DNA from: Elysia crispata
Lineage: Eukaryota > Mollusca > Gastropoda > Plakobranchidae
Reading direction: 5' to 3'
Length of the DNA: 64,000 nt
Assembly: GCA_033675545.1 (NCBI GenBank)
Contig: JAWDGP010000881.1
Coordinates: 156,501 to 220,500 of the forward strand
The notes under the pieces were generated by a model. The model worked only from the letters and a program-made list of their open reading frames with translations, made no database searches and was not told the origin of the DNA. How positions within the stretch are numbered: the stretch's first letter is position 1; every line of letters starts with the position of its first letter. The position numbers and the translations under genes are program-made. Below are positions 53,730 to 64,000 of the stretch, piece after piece.

Positions 53730-54190
53730 GATTTACAAAGGAGCAATAGCGATAGCTTTAGAACCAAGATTAAGGCCTGGGAATATCTTTCCTGTGAACT
53801 GAAAAATAAGCGGCTATTCAGGCTGATATTGATAACAAACACAGCTTAGAAAATTCGGTAAAAATCAGCTCTAAAACGTAAAATGAAAGCATGAAAGATA
53901 CATGTACATGTACTAAGGAAGGCCAAGGGCATTTTTCTGCGAAGAAGAGCAGAAAGTTTTATAATGAAGAGTGGAAGTGAATAATGTCTTCGATTTTCAT
54001 TTGACAATAATTTAAAAAAAAAAAAAGCCCAAGGGAGATCACTACAACTTCGATTTATCTCTCATGGTGTAAACAATATCATCTTGTTCATATCATAGTA
54101 CACATAATAGAAAAAAAAAATATAGTCTAGATTTAGATGCCATGAGATAGATCTGCATACTTGTGTGGAATCAAAGTATATCAAAGAAAC
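53730..54190. promoter_or_regulatory. Shared divergent promoter region of MRPL12 and TMA16
   Basis: The start codons of MRPL12 (minus strand) and TMA16 (plus strand) face away from each other with 461 bp between them, leaving no room for separate large promoters. The stretch has no clear TATA box at a useful place and contains short A-runs, a TAGATCT piece downstream of the MRPL12 start side, and an AAGGGAGATCACT repeat fragment at about 54030. Bidirectional promoter use is inferred from geometry only. Confidence 0.55.
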
Positions 54191-57100
54191 ATGCCCAAGG
54201 CAAGCAAGAGCACGTCACGAGCTTCTGAAAAAGCGAAAGAACGACCAATTCATCCATATAGCAGAAAAGCCCTCAAGCTAAACAAGCAACACATTCATGA
54301 GAAGAAATTAGACGAAGCAAAATCAAATACAAGATTGAAAACAGAGTTAATCGCTGAGAAAGTCCAGTGGTTTAAGGTACAATATAGACATAACTCTTGA
54401 CAATTCGATTTGAGATATTTTATTTTTCCCATTATTTGATAATGTTCATTATTTCTATTTCTTTTTTTTTTCAGATGTCTAGATATGTATGGTGCTCCTT
54501 TATATTTTCAAGTCATGTTTTTAAATACATTTACAGTGTAAGTTTATGGATGCTTAAGTGATCTCTCACGGCCTCAGTCCACTGCGGGGAGGTGCCGATT
54601 GCAGGCCGGAATTTAGTTAAAACTGTCTTAGTTTCGCTATTTTTATGTATTGAGAAACTTTACAAATTTGTTGGCTTAAATCTCAGTAGAAAATTAACCA
54701 CGTAAGTTATAAATTTTTATACATAGGCCAGGAAAAATGCTGGTACGGTGCCCTTTTTTGTGCTTGTTGTCATGGAAAGGAAGTTTGTTTTGACCAAAAC
54801 TAGTATGTCGGACGACCCACCACTGAAACGAAAAGACAAAAAAGTCGAAGTTTTTGTTCAGTCTGGACATCTGCTTGTCGTCATTAACCTGTGGTACTAA
54901 CCACTATAGACCTAGGGGTATTATTGCAGACATCGGCCCAACTCACCCTGAAATTTTATTTTTCTTAATGAGTTTGATATGCTGAACACGTCGCAAATAA
55001 ATACTTTTCAAGATTTAAGCATTTTTGTGTTGCTCTGAAATCTCACTAAACTACAAGTTTCGATTTTGTCAAGAAACATTCACTTGTGAAACTCATCAAG
55101 ATAAGTTGAGCCGATATCTGCAATTTTACCGATCTATCTACATCAAGCCATTTCCTGGAAATTTCAGTTTAATGTTATGAAGCACTGGATTATTCTGTTA
55201 AAAAAAAAAAAAACGATTCATTTTCATTTTTTTCCTCTCAACATAGTTATGATTGATACATATTTTGATTCTCTTTGTAGCTATCAGAAATTGGGCCGAT
55301 GACACATTCTTTATAGTTATTATCAATCAGGTACCCAGTACAAGATCATTGTCATGAATGTGCTTAAAGTACATACAGTAAAACTCTGGTATAACGAGAA
55401 TGCCTGGACCAGATGCCTTCTCTCGTTATTGCCGAGTTCTTGTTATTCCACTTGTAAAGGGAAATAGTCTCCAGAGTAATGCGCTTTCTTTTAGATGCCA
55501 TTTTTGAAGACGTGAAGAGATTGTCAGTCTTGGAATTGACGACGTGGATTGAAGATGAGCGATTTAATCACTGTAATAATCAAACCTTGACTGACTGACA
55601 ACTCTATTACTGATCAGCTAGACCTATACCATCGCACACCGCGTGCTATGTGGTTGTTGGGTGGGCTAGGCCATGTGCGTACTGCGGGTGGTGGGGAAGG
55701 GTAGTAACAAAGAGAGGCATCCTACTGCGGCATGCTTAATGGTTATTGCTTCTTAGGCTTAGCTTAGGCCTAGTGTGCAGAGAGTGAGAGGCGTGTGCCA
55801 AGCCTCTCGCTTTCGACACAAGCAATGCGATGGGTGTTGCAGTGAAGTAGCCTTTTGGCCCGCAATCTTCTTCACAGTTGAGTGCGGCATGCGTAGTCTT
55901 TGTCATTTGCGACACAATGGCTGCGAAAAGGCCCTTAGGACTATGACTTTATTTGAACACGAGGGTCAGCGATCTCTCGTTATTACAGAGTTCACTATCC
56001 ATTTGTTCTCGTTATTCCAGAATCGTAGTTACAAAGCTAAAGAAGGGAGAAAAACGGGGATTGAGTAAAAGTCTCGTTATTACCGAGTTCTCGTTGTTTC
56101 AATTGTTGTTATAAGTGGACTCCACTGTATTTATTTGAAAGTACATAAGGGTATAAGACCTACTATGGTATTACAATTAGTCAACTTCAGTATCATGTTT
56201 AGAACTAGGAATCTCATACTTGTACATAATAAAATATGCTTATTCGAACTTGCCCAACCTCATTTTTTTAACTTTTTTTTGCCTCTTATTATGTACAAAA
56301 TGCATAGTCATATCAATGAATGTGCTTGACCTAAAAATTTTCTGGTTAGATTGCATTGGAGCAAGTTATGAGAACATTACTCTCCCCAAGTCTCACATTA
56401 GAATTACTAGACTAGGCGGTACCTTAGGCAGTGGGTGGGAAGGGTAAAGAATGGCTGTCTAGACATTTCTTTAGTTAATAAAAAGCCAAGGGAGACAATG
56501 TGGTAATTTGACTTTGGTTGGTTACTTCCCTCGTGGTGCCATATGACATTGACTCCCGCAAAGCTTCCACTCAATGAACTTTTAAAAATGACCAAACTAG
56601 TTCGTTGAGTCTGAGGTGAATTGTATCATCATTTTTTGGGGGGAAAGGCTTCTTGCATCGCTTAACACTATCCCACCAGCATATTTATTATCTGATTCCT
56701 AATGGCTGGGTCTCTCAGACTCAGTATTAAAATAGTACATGTAATAAAAAAAAACAGCTGGATCTCTCAGACCCACTAACATAATAGTGATATAAAAATC
56801 ATCTGGGTCTCATCTATTTCACATTGTTATTTAGAGTTATCATTTATATTTTAGAGTGATCTTACTGATGCCAGTGATGCATTCTTACTGTACATTTGTT
56901 TCAAACATTTTGGAGAAACTTATCACTTATACGAATGCTTAGGGTAGGTTGATGAAGGGCAGTAAATGGAAAGACACTGACATGATATAGATAAAAGTCT
57001 TCATAGGATGTTTGATACCGTTTCATGCTGGAGCCATGCATCAGAACATTTCTCTGGAATTTATTTCCAACATTGTTGATGGGAATCCATTAATTCGAGC

Positions 57101-58973
57101 AAAGTATTCTTGAAATTGCTTCAGCTACCTTCTGAACTATGTCCACTTTGACGGCAAATCAAGCAGAAATGCCCGGAGCGTAGAGGACAAGTTTGCGCCT
57201 GTACCTGACACCTGGGAGCTCTTTCAAAAAAATTTGAGAAAGTTCTATCATCCTAGTGCTTTATTGACTGTGGATGAGCAGTTGGTACCGTTCAGGGGAA
57301 GGTGCAGCTTCATATATGCCAAGTCAACCAGATAATTAGCTTCATCCATGCCAAGTAAACCAAATAAATATGGCCTCAAAGTTTTCTGGATTTGTGAGGC
57401 TTCCACTAGTTATCCCCTGAAGAGTACTCCATACCTTGGCAAAGGAACAACGTTCACCTGGGAAGCCACAAATGATTCAGTGTGCTAACAGAACAGTTTG
57501 CAGACTCACGCAGGAACTCACATGTGATAACTTTTTCACTGACCTCAATCAGGCAGCAGAGCTTCTGACGAGAAAGCTGTCAATTGTTGGAGAAACAAGA
57601 AATTCCTTCCTCCATCATTCCAAAGCAAGAAAGATCTTCCTCTGATGGAATCAAAACTCCTGTTTTGTGAAGGAATGACTCTCATATCGTTTCAGGGTAT
57701 ACTTTTGAGTTCAATGCAGTTGATGAAGAGAGTGGAAAGCCAGTTATTGTCCTGTCATACAACAAAACTAAAGGTGTGGACTCACTTGATCAAATGGCCC
57801 ATTCTTCTTTCACAGTCAAAAGGAAAACAAAAAGATGGCCATCGATTATTTTTTTCAACATGGTAGACCTCGCAGGTAGTTCAAGAGTAGTGTGGAGTCG
57901 GGCATTCCCAACAAACCGTTATGACCATCAAGACAATACACAAGCGTTTCTCATCCAGGTTGCTAAGGAGGTTGTATTTGAACAAGTAAAGCGGAGGACA
58001 GCTGCAACAAAAACAGTGAGTCTTCCATACAGGCTTAATCTGGAAGCTGTGTTGGAGAGCCTGACAGCTTCCTGTGACCACGGCAGTCTCATAACAAAAA
58101 AAAAAACAAGCAATGTCTACTGCAGGGAAGCAAACCCCATCAAAGAGTTCAACACCTTCCAAATCACCAGCTTCTCCTCTTAAAATTTTATTAACAGGTC
58201 TGAGAGACCCAGCCGGTACATTCGATGTTAAGCATTTTCATTCTACAGTGTATATAGAATACTTATTTGAAAAAGAAGCTTCTATTTGTTTTTAATGTCT
58301 GTTACCATCACTACTGGGACTGCTCATTATAAATTTCAGATCTCTATGTTAACCTTGTACAGAAATATTGCTGATCAAATACGCTTGTCAGATCTCTGAG
58401 ACCCAACCTGTATGGACAGAGTTAAGTATCTTGCACACCCAGTGCATCAGGAGGAAGATCTGCTCAATATTCTTGAGACAAATGCTTTGTTGAGAATTGA
58501 GAAAATTAACGATTGGCATTGGAATATGTTAGTGTTACTGTAAGTGCACTTGTATAGTGTAGGGTCATAACTATTACACAGTTCAGCAATTTATAATTCA
58601 TGTTTCTTTTCAGGATAATTTGGATGACAGACATGTCTACACCAAGCAAGACATGGTGGACTTGGTGATGACTTATCGCAACAGGTTTACAGAGGAACTG
58701 GAACAAATCAACATCGTCCAGGCCGTGGGAAATCGTCAAAATCAGTCAAGGCAGCACGCCTCACGAGAAGCAGCCATCAAAATGATTGCAAAGGATGAAA
58801 CAGATCAGTTTGATGGATCTGGCATCGAGGTGCCTGATCTGATCAACAAAAAACACCTGGAGGATTTGAAGAATTGGAATGGGGACTTGAACCAAATCCA
58901 AAATTTGAAATTTAGAAAAATTTCTGCACTAGATGTTTTGAGGTTGGAACAAAAGAAGGAAAATAAATTATGA
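54191..58973 (+). CDS. TMA16: Translation machinery-associated protein 16 (2 coding exons)
   Basis: Exon 1 is 54191-54376 (62 codons) and exon 2 is 58614-58973 (120 codons with stop), joined phase 0 by a GT-AG intron of 4.2 kb; the product is 181 aa (human about 203). The N terminus MPKASKSTSRASEKAKERPI leads into the hallmark HPYSRKALKLNKQHIHEKKL and ends exon 1 at EKVQWFK. Exon 2 continues DNLDDRHVYTKQDMVDLVMT with YRNRFTEELEQI, the conserved ASREAAIKM and the GIEVPDLINKKHLEDLKNWN block. Known role: nuclear/nucleolar factor bound to pre-60S ribosomes. The acidic extreme C-terminal tail of vertebrate TMA16 is absent; the protein ends in a Lys/Glu-rich stretch. The ATG chosen is the only in-frame Met and matches the family start; a 2-codon upstream ORF precedes it at 54137. 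The intron is crowded with mobile elements. Confidence 0.93.
54475..54893 (-). mobile_element. hAT-like element fragment in the TMA16 intron
   Basis: About 420 bp very close to 24065-24532, including GGTGCCGATTGCAGGCCGGA, the run ending AGAAAATTAACCACGTAAG and the terminal TTAACCTGTG at 54893. The TAGATCT-rich half is missing, so this copy is truncated at its 54475 end. Confidence 0.75.
54923..55127. mobile_element. MITE of the GGCCCAACTCACC family, copy d (clearest ends)
   Basis: About 205 bp with inverted ends: left ATTGCAGACATCGGCCCAAC, right (complement) ATTGCAGATATCGGCTCAAC, about 25 bp of near-perfect match. Located in the TMA16 intron directly after the hAT-like fragment. Confidence 0.8.
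55376..56127. mobile_element. Pogo/Tigger-type element in the TMA16 intron
   Basis: 752 bp from CAGTAAAACTCTGGTATAACG to TAAGTGGACTCCACTG, with TA on each side. Subterminal CTCGTTATTGCCGAGTTCTTG on the left and CTCGTTATTACCGAGTTCTCG on the right occur as repeated Tigger-like end motifs. The interior (about 55640-55960) is GC-richer than the flanks but has no recognisable transposase. Confidence 0.75.
56486..56624 (+). repeat. Dispersed AAGGGAGATAAT repeat, copy 2
   Basis: Reads CCAAGGGAGACAATGTGGTA, GACTTTGGTTGGTTACTTCC and AATGACCAAACTAGTTCGTTG, ending CTGAGGTGAATTG; inverted relative to 48590-48693. It lies in the TMA16 intron just before the piggyBac copy. Confidence 0.65.
56662..58425 (+). 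mobile_element. piggyBac-superfamily transposon, decayed, in the TMA16 intron
   Basis: TTAA at 56662-56665 and 58422-58425 flank about 1.76 kb whose ends are similar (CACTATCCCACCAG versus inverted CTCTGTCCATACAG). A perfect 17-bp subterminal inverted repeat GGCTGGGTCTCTCAGAC lies at 56704-56720 and, inverted, at 58198-58214. TTAA target sites and a piggyBac transposase inside (57129-58190) make the superfamily assignment firm; exact ends are less certain. Confidence 0.75.
57129..58190 (+). pseudogene. piggyBac transposase pseudogene
   Basis: Fragments in several frames read in family order. 57129-57342 gives LLNYVHFDGKSSR, DKFAPVPDTWELF and LTVDEQLVPFRGRC. About 57350-57485 gives NKYGLKVFWICEAST and PYLGKGTTF. 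About 57487-57645 gives TCDNFFTDLNQAAELL, containing one catalytic-type Asp. About 57696-58060 gives GVDSLDQMAHSSFTVKRKTK, containing another, then RWPSIIFFNMVDLAG. The frame is broken by a roughly 35-bp tandem copy near 57310-57355 (CTTCAT...ATGCCAAGT), a stop at about 57484 and at least two frameshifts. The usual C-terminal Cys-rich finger is not seen. Not functional. Confidence 0.9.
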
Positions 58974-61710
58974 CAATCATAAATCAAATTTACAATACAG
59001 TATATCAGTGTATCATTCACAATACATGTATATCAGTGGATTCTTCATTTCTCGATATATTACAGTATTTATTTTATTAGTGCTAAACTGCTATGATCCT
59101 GTTGTCTGTTTAATAGAACTTATACATGCACTACAATTTCTTAAATGCATTTGTGAAATCCTAAAAAATATATGTGTAGCCGCAGGGGAAAAGCGCGGAA
59201 TTGTTGCAGTTTGTTGTTTAGAGATATGACCCAAAATTGATAAAAAATTAGTACAGGTAAAAAAATTTAGGTCTGTGTTTTTTAACTCTACAATATGTTT
59301 TACCACACCATAAAAGATCAAATGTAAAAAACTGTCAAAAATATTTTATTTTAATTTTTTTGTGAAGGGTTTACTGTTATGGAATAAATGATTCAAAATC
59401 GTAGCTTTTGAAACTTATACTCGGTCATGGCGTAACGATAAAAATCATATGGTCATGGAGTTTTATACATCACTGGAAAGGAAATTTTTACGCCCGCACC
59501 ATATGAACCATTGCTCATACGATGAACACGTGTGCTTGGATATCTTGCATTTCTACAATGGGCGCATTTTTAGATCTAATTTTTCAAATCTATAATTTTT
59601 CGTCACCATACAACTCTGTGTTTATGCGATAAATTTGCTCCTTAATTTAAACAAAATCTAACACTTTACTCAAGTTTAGTCATTTCTTACTATTTTGATT
59701 ACACTTACAGCATTAAGTTGCGTGCTTCAATATACTCGTTTAGCCGTATCATTGTCTTTATTTATTTGGAAAACTTCCGCGTTTACAAAGAAGTCAAAGT
59801 TTCGCGAACAATTTTAATGGTTTGATTTCTTAATTAAAAATAAAAAACTAATTAAAAATAAAAAACACACTCCCAAGCAAGTTGCATACATATAGAGAAT
59901 CTGTAGATTTTCAAAGTTGAATTGGTAATCTAAACGTAGAAGATAAAAATTGAAAATTGTCATGTCTTCACAGACGCTTTTTTTTTTTTAAATATGGCGA
60001 CCCGAAATCAGACTGAGGAATTATTCATCGCGGGTTGCAAACGTTTTAAATTAAGATAGAAAAGTTCTCTTGAATGTTGTTTTTGAGTTTTTCAAAAAGA
60101 TGATTTAATCAGTCTTAGAAGATGACCGAGATTCCACAGAATGTGTATTTTATTGTGGTCTTAAAAAACGATTTTATCTACATTAGAAGAGTAATAGAAC
60201 TTGAGATCTAAATGTCTACAGTAATTGCTTTCGATCTGTAGTCTTGAGACTGCATGTTTTAGTACTTTTACTCTAGATTTAAATTTAAATTCAGAAAACT
60301 TTTTGCCTTTCCTTCCTGATAACTACTAAAGTAGAACTAGATCTAATTCTAGTTTTAAACATACTAGTAAAACTTTATATTGTTCTTTTTGGAAATACTC
60401 TTTGTTTTTATAACGTAAAGAAGATGACTATTATTACAGCACTGCAATGATTCTGTCAGTTATCAATGAGTTTGAACCACAGATGAGCCGAGTGATGAGG
60501 GTGCTGATGATGGTAGCTCTTTTTAGTGCTGTCACCCACACCACATTGTGCTCACTCTTAGGCCGCAACCTAGGGAACATGGCACACAGGCACAGCCGCT
60601 CTTTACACCACTTGGACTTCGAACAAGTCTCTCTGTGTTTGCAAACTGAAGAATTAAAGATAATTTTCAATGGTTTTCAGTTTGAGAAAAAGAAAGAGAC
60701 GGATGATACTGTTGGCTTGTAACAGTCCCTCTTACAGATCAAGCGAGATGCTGTGCTAGTGAACAGCCATGCGGCGTGCACATCACTTTCCAGGCTGAAA
60801 GCACAACGGAGCGCAAACAAAAAATGACATCATTTTCTTGGATGTTTTTCAATATGGACATCTTGATGAGAATTAACTAATAACACATTACAAGAATGTA
60901 GGTGTTAAGCCAAGGCTGGTGTGGTTAAATCCGTAACAAAGATAAACCTGGTGATGAATTTATCTTTTCACTGCAGCCGACGGCATTTTTATCATTCTCC
61001 AACAACTTTTTTGACATTTGATTAAGAAATACCAACACTTTCGCTTTCTGGCTGATGGCTCAGCCACTGCACAGCTTCTACCGACATGAAAATTTATGTT
61101 CAAATGCTTAAAAATTCTACAACTCTCTCCCACAATAAAATTCATCCTCTCGTTTGGATGAAAATAGATATGTTAGAACTACCCATGCAAGAAGATTTGA
61201 GAGTTTGTCTCAAACCCACACAAAGATGTAATGGTACCCAAACCATCCGCCTTGATACCCTATGATAAAAACGATAACTGGGAGAAATTGGAAGACTAAA
61301 AAATGGTCAACACTTTTGTAAATGTATTTTGCTACTGATATTAAGTTCTGAACAACTTTCTGTTTGCATTTTATTAAAATTTGGCTGTATTGCTGCTGAG
61401 AATATTGCAAAATCTTGAGGTTGTTTTTCTCACTCAGTTCGCATGTGAGTATGGGTTGAATCTAAAAATTACTAATTGAGATACTTTGAAAACTAAAACA
61501 AACATAACAGCATAAACTAAAGTTTAACTTAAGAATCAATTATTACATAGGATAGTATATATTTTCCAACTTTTCCCCAGGCCTTTACACATATTTTGCT
61601 TGCAGCTATTAGTACTTTGATTCGAGAACCACTTAACCTCTTGTTTAAACTTAAAGCACCTAGAGATAGTTTATGTGGTGCTAATGAAAATGAATAACTG
61701 AATGCAAAAA
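58974..61710. other. TMA16 3' flank and unassigned intergenic DNA
   Basis: After the TMA16 3' UTR no gene was recognised. 60447-60722 (+) opens a 91-codon frame right after TTATTACAG, an acceptor-like sequence, and the opposite strand is open at 60434-60670; neither shows a known domain. 59390-60000 has a low-complexity, transposon-like appearance but no clear ends. Confidence 0.3.
59383..59388 (+). promoter_or_regulatory. Possible TMA16 polyadenylation signal
   Basis: GGAATAAATG lies about 410 nt past the TMA16 stop codon and is the first canonical AATAAA hexamer noticed in the 3' flank. Confidence 0.35.
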
Positions 61711-61928
61711 GAAAAAATGCCCTATCTTTAGAATCCAAAAACGTAATGATCTGATGTGATGTCTAACAATGTCCACAGTACTAAATTTAAACAATTCTTT
61801 TGGTGTTGACCAAAGAAAAAATGCCCTATCTTTAGAATCCAAAAACCTAATGATCTGATGTGATGTCTAACATTATACTAACAATGTCAACAGTACTAAA
61901 TTTAAACAATTCTTTTGGTGTTGACCAA
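61711..61928. repeat. Direct tandem duplication, about 104-bp unit x2
   Basis: GAAAAAATGCCCTATCTTTA starts at 61711 and at about 61815; both copies continue AATGATCTGATGTGATGTCT and end TTCTTTTGGTGTTGACCAA. The second copy carries an 11-bp insertion (TATACTAACAT-like), otherwise they are nearly identical. Confidence 0.93.
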
Positions 61929-61996
61929 CAGTATGAAACAGGGTATTGATGTACTCTATCCTAGTTCAGTTCTCTGAAGCAATTGTATCAAAATTA

Positions 61997-62354
61997 CAGT
62001 CGAGTCTAAATAATTCAAATCCAGATAGTTCGAATTCTTGGATATTTCGAAGTCGTTGGCTTGATTTTTTTTTCTGACACAGTGAGAGAATTTTTCCAAA
62101 TCCAAGCTTGTAAAACAAAGTACATGCAGTGCTATGCTCCGCGCGGCAAGTGATTCTGGTGTGTATGTGCCCACCTACGTTACAGGCAAGCGTCTGCAAT
62201 AAGCTAAAAGAGAGAAAGGAGTTAGGCCCACCTCCACACTTGTACGACATTTTTAATCTGTCATCCACATTTTTTTTAACTCTTTCTCAGTGTATTCTGA
62301 TAATTCGAAGTCCTTTTATGATCCCAAAGACTTTGAAATAAGCGGACTCGACTG
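61997..62354. mobile_element. Pogo/Tigger-type MITE, second subfamily
   Basis: 358 bp from CAGTCGAGTCTAAATAATTC to ATAAGCGGACTCGACTG with TA on both sides; inverted relative of 46646-47102 and shorter by about 100 bp. Confidence 0.8.
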
Positions 62355-62745
62355 TACATAAAGTTAAGTCTGAACATACAATGCTTATCTTAAAATGATA
62401 CAGGAGTAATTGCCCATGGGCATAGTGCTTGCAATAGCCTGAACAGCTTTAAGTTTCCCAACAGAGGGTATACATGCATCTTCCTTATCCATCCAATGCC
62501 GGTAGACTAAAAAAGTTCTTTTCCCACAAAATAACATTAGGTACTAGAATTAGAAACCAATTGTGTTTAATTCGCTTTGAGTTTTACTTCAGTTAGGTTT
62601 TTTATTTCCTTCCACTGTTGGTGCTTTTATTTCATTTCATATTAAAAAAAACCCGAAACAAATGGAAGTTACCATTTTTTCAATAAAAAAACGTCACATA
62701 AAATACTGTTTGTGAGTGGCTGGCTTTACAAAGTGGCCAACTATA

Positions 62746-63732
62746 CAGTGGACCTTGGTTGTAACGAAATCAATAGGACTGAGCTATAAATTCGTTATAA
62801 CCAAGGTTTCGCTACAGACAAGGTCGTTGTGGAGTAAAGAAAAAAATTAAAGTTATTTGGAAGATTTCATGTCGAATTCCTAAGATTGCTGCATAAACTG
62901 AAGAGCGCAAGCCTTTAGTAAGATAGTAGCAAAATTCCTGTTTCTTCAACTGGCGAGTTCCTTGGTTGACAGCAGCTCTTATTTTGTCTTTGTCTTTCAA
63001 GATAGTTGAAAGAGAACTTTGAGCAATGCCATGCTCTCTACACAATTCTGCTTTGCTTTTGGTTCCTTTCTCGACCTCTTCAATAAGCTTTAGTTTAGTG
63101 TCAAAAGATAGACATTTTCTTTTGTTTGAATAATTTGATGCCATCTTTCAATAAAAATTTAGGACTGTACTAGTGAAAAACCTGTGATGACTGATGAGCA
63201 AAACAACGAAGTTACCGCTCCGGTCGATAGATTCACAATGAATGAGATCTAGCATAAACACAAAGGATTGGTAAGACAAAGGTCCATACGCTAGGAACGG
63301 AACTTGATCACTGCACACACACAACCAAGTCACAGACTCCCCGCAATGTTAGCTAATAAATGTGCCGGTATTGAAACTGAAAGCATGAATCATTCCTGTC
63401 CCACCACGCGGACGCCCCCTTCCCCATCCCTGACACGCTGCATAGCTACGCTCTCCTCTACCTGTATTCACACACAATAGGCCTGGCTCAGCTAGGCTGC
63501 CTCGGGTATCGCTTGTACGATTCAATTTGGCACAACTTGGAGAAATTGTTATGCTCTTAAGTTAAACTTTAATACCTACAGCTTCGTTACGCCCGAGGTC
63601 TGAGCATCCCTTGTTCGTTAAGGCAGGGGTTCAAATACTATCGTTTAATAAGAATAAAAAGCGTTCCTGTAAGTTCCTTCTTAACGGCCGAGGTTTCTTA
63701 ACGGCCGATGTTGCTACAAACGAGGTCCACTG
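62746..63732 (-). mobile_element. Tigger (pogo) deletion derivative keeping a DNA-binding domain
   Basis: 987 bp from CAGTGGACCTTGGTTGTAAC to CAAACGAGGTCCACTG, TA on both sides. The minus strand encodes the first part of a pogo/Tigger transposase (62812-63144); the catalytic DDE part is deleted. Subterminal TTCTTAACGGCCGAGGTTTC repeats lie near the right end. GC-richer interior between about 63200 and 63500. Confidence 0.88.
62812..63144 (-). pseudogene. Tigger/CENP-B-type transposase N-terminus (psq helix-turn-helix), truncated
   Basis: The 110-codon frame begins MASNYSNKRKCLSFDTKLKL and continues IEEVEKGTKSKAELCREHGI with AQSSLSTILKDKDKI, the CENP-B N-terminal (psq) helix-turn-helix typical of Tigger transposases, residues about 8-58. 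After about residue 70 the sequence stops resembling the family and ends at the element end, so the second DNA-binding domain and the catalytic core are missing. Open and starting at a good ATG, it could still make a small DNA-binding peptide if transcribed, but more likely it is debris. Confidence 0.85.
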
Positions 63733-64000
63733 TATTTGTAAAACCCACATATTTTTTCATCTAATAGTAGCTTTTCACTTAAAATATGGAACTATCAGAG
63801 AGCACGTTTTAAATTTAATCTTACAGTATGTGCTTCTGGACGTTATGCTCTATGTCATTTAGAGCCTACTTTAAGCAGAGCAAATCAGCTGTTATAAAAG
63901 CCTAGCTAGCTTGTCTCATGCTCATACAGAGAGTGCTAAAAATACAATTCACTTCCCTACAATAAACAAGTTGAATGCAAATCCTTAAATCTGATTGGGC
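63733..64000. other. Window end, nothing recognised
   Basis: AT-rich sequence without exon or repeat that I could identify. Confidence 0.4.

Overview
This window looks like AT-rich nuclear DNA from an animal. Its genes are split by many GT-AG introns and the space between them is filled with simple repeats and small DNA transposons. There is no bacterial gene organisation, CRISPR array or recognisable tRNA/rRNA gene. A lophotrochozoan, most likely a mollusc and perhaps a gastropod, is the best guess. That guess rests on the protein flavour, on short repeats containing AAGGGAGA(T/C)AAT and on the heavy use of TAGATCTAGA-type sequence; it is inference, not proof.

Four protein-coding genes can be assembled exon by exon with consistent reading phase. 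(1) CLUAP1/IFT38 (+, 3919-19519, 12 coding exons, 423 aa) is a ciliary IFT-B subunit. (2) Serine hydroxymethyltransferase (+, 32728-39046, 7 coding exons, 465 aa) is the PLP enzyme of one-carbon metabolism; a possible distal promoter and untranslated first exon lie near 26970-27202. (3) MRPL12 (-, 49936-53729, 5 exons, 197 aa) is the mitochondrial bL12m ribosomal stalk protein. (4) TMA16 (+, 54191-58973, 2 exons, 181 aa) is a 60S ribosome-biogenesis factor. MRPL12 and TMA16 are head-to-head with 461 bp between start codons, so they probably share a bidirectional promoter joining mitochondrial and cytosolic ribosome functions.

The rest is mostly mobile-element debris. A hAT-like non-autonomous family (inverted ends CACAAATTAA, 8-bp target duplication) has copies at 1-827, 2465-3691, 23209-24532 and 54475-54893; the third sits inside a decayed minisatellite. 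A 1.9-kb element with near-perfect ends and a 7-bp duplication fills SHMT intron 4. A broken piggyBac copy flanked by TTAA sits in the TMA16 intron. Six pogo/Tigger-type elements flanked by TA (or nearly so) are present; the one at 62746-63732 still encodes a CENP-B/psq-like DNA-binding domain. A ~200-bp MITE family with GGCCCAACTCACC ends has four copies. CLUAP1 intron 11 holds a candidate 2.3-kb element with three 196-bp tandem repeats.

Layout: 0-3.7 kb repeats and a TAA/TAG microsatellite; 3.9-20.2 kb CLUAP1; 20-32.7 kb intergenic with minisatellite, long CT/GA tracts and MITEs; 32.7-39.2 kb SHMT; 39-50 kb intergenic with MITEs and a zinc-finger gene fragment; 50-59.4 kb MRPL12/TMA16; 59.4-64 kb intergenic with Tigger-type elements. 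I found no clear novel multi-gene system. The most unusual points are the copied active-site exon inside SHMT intron 5, the element in CLUAP1 intron 11 and the nested transposon insertions.
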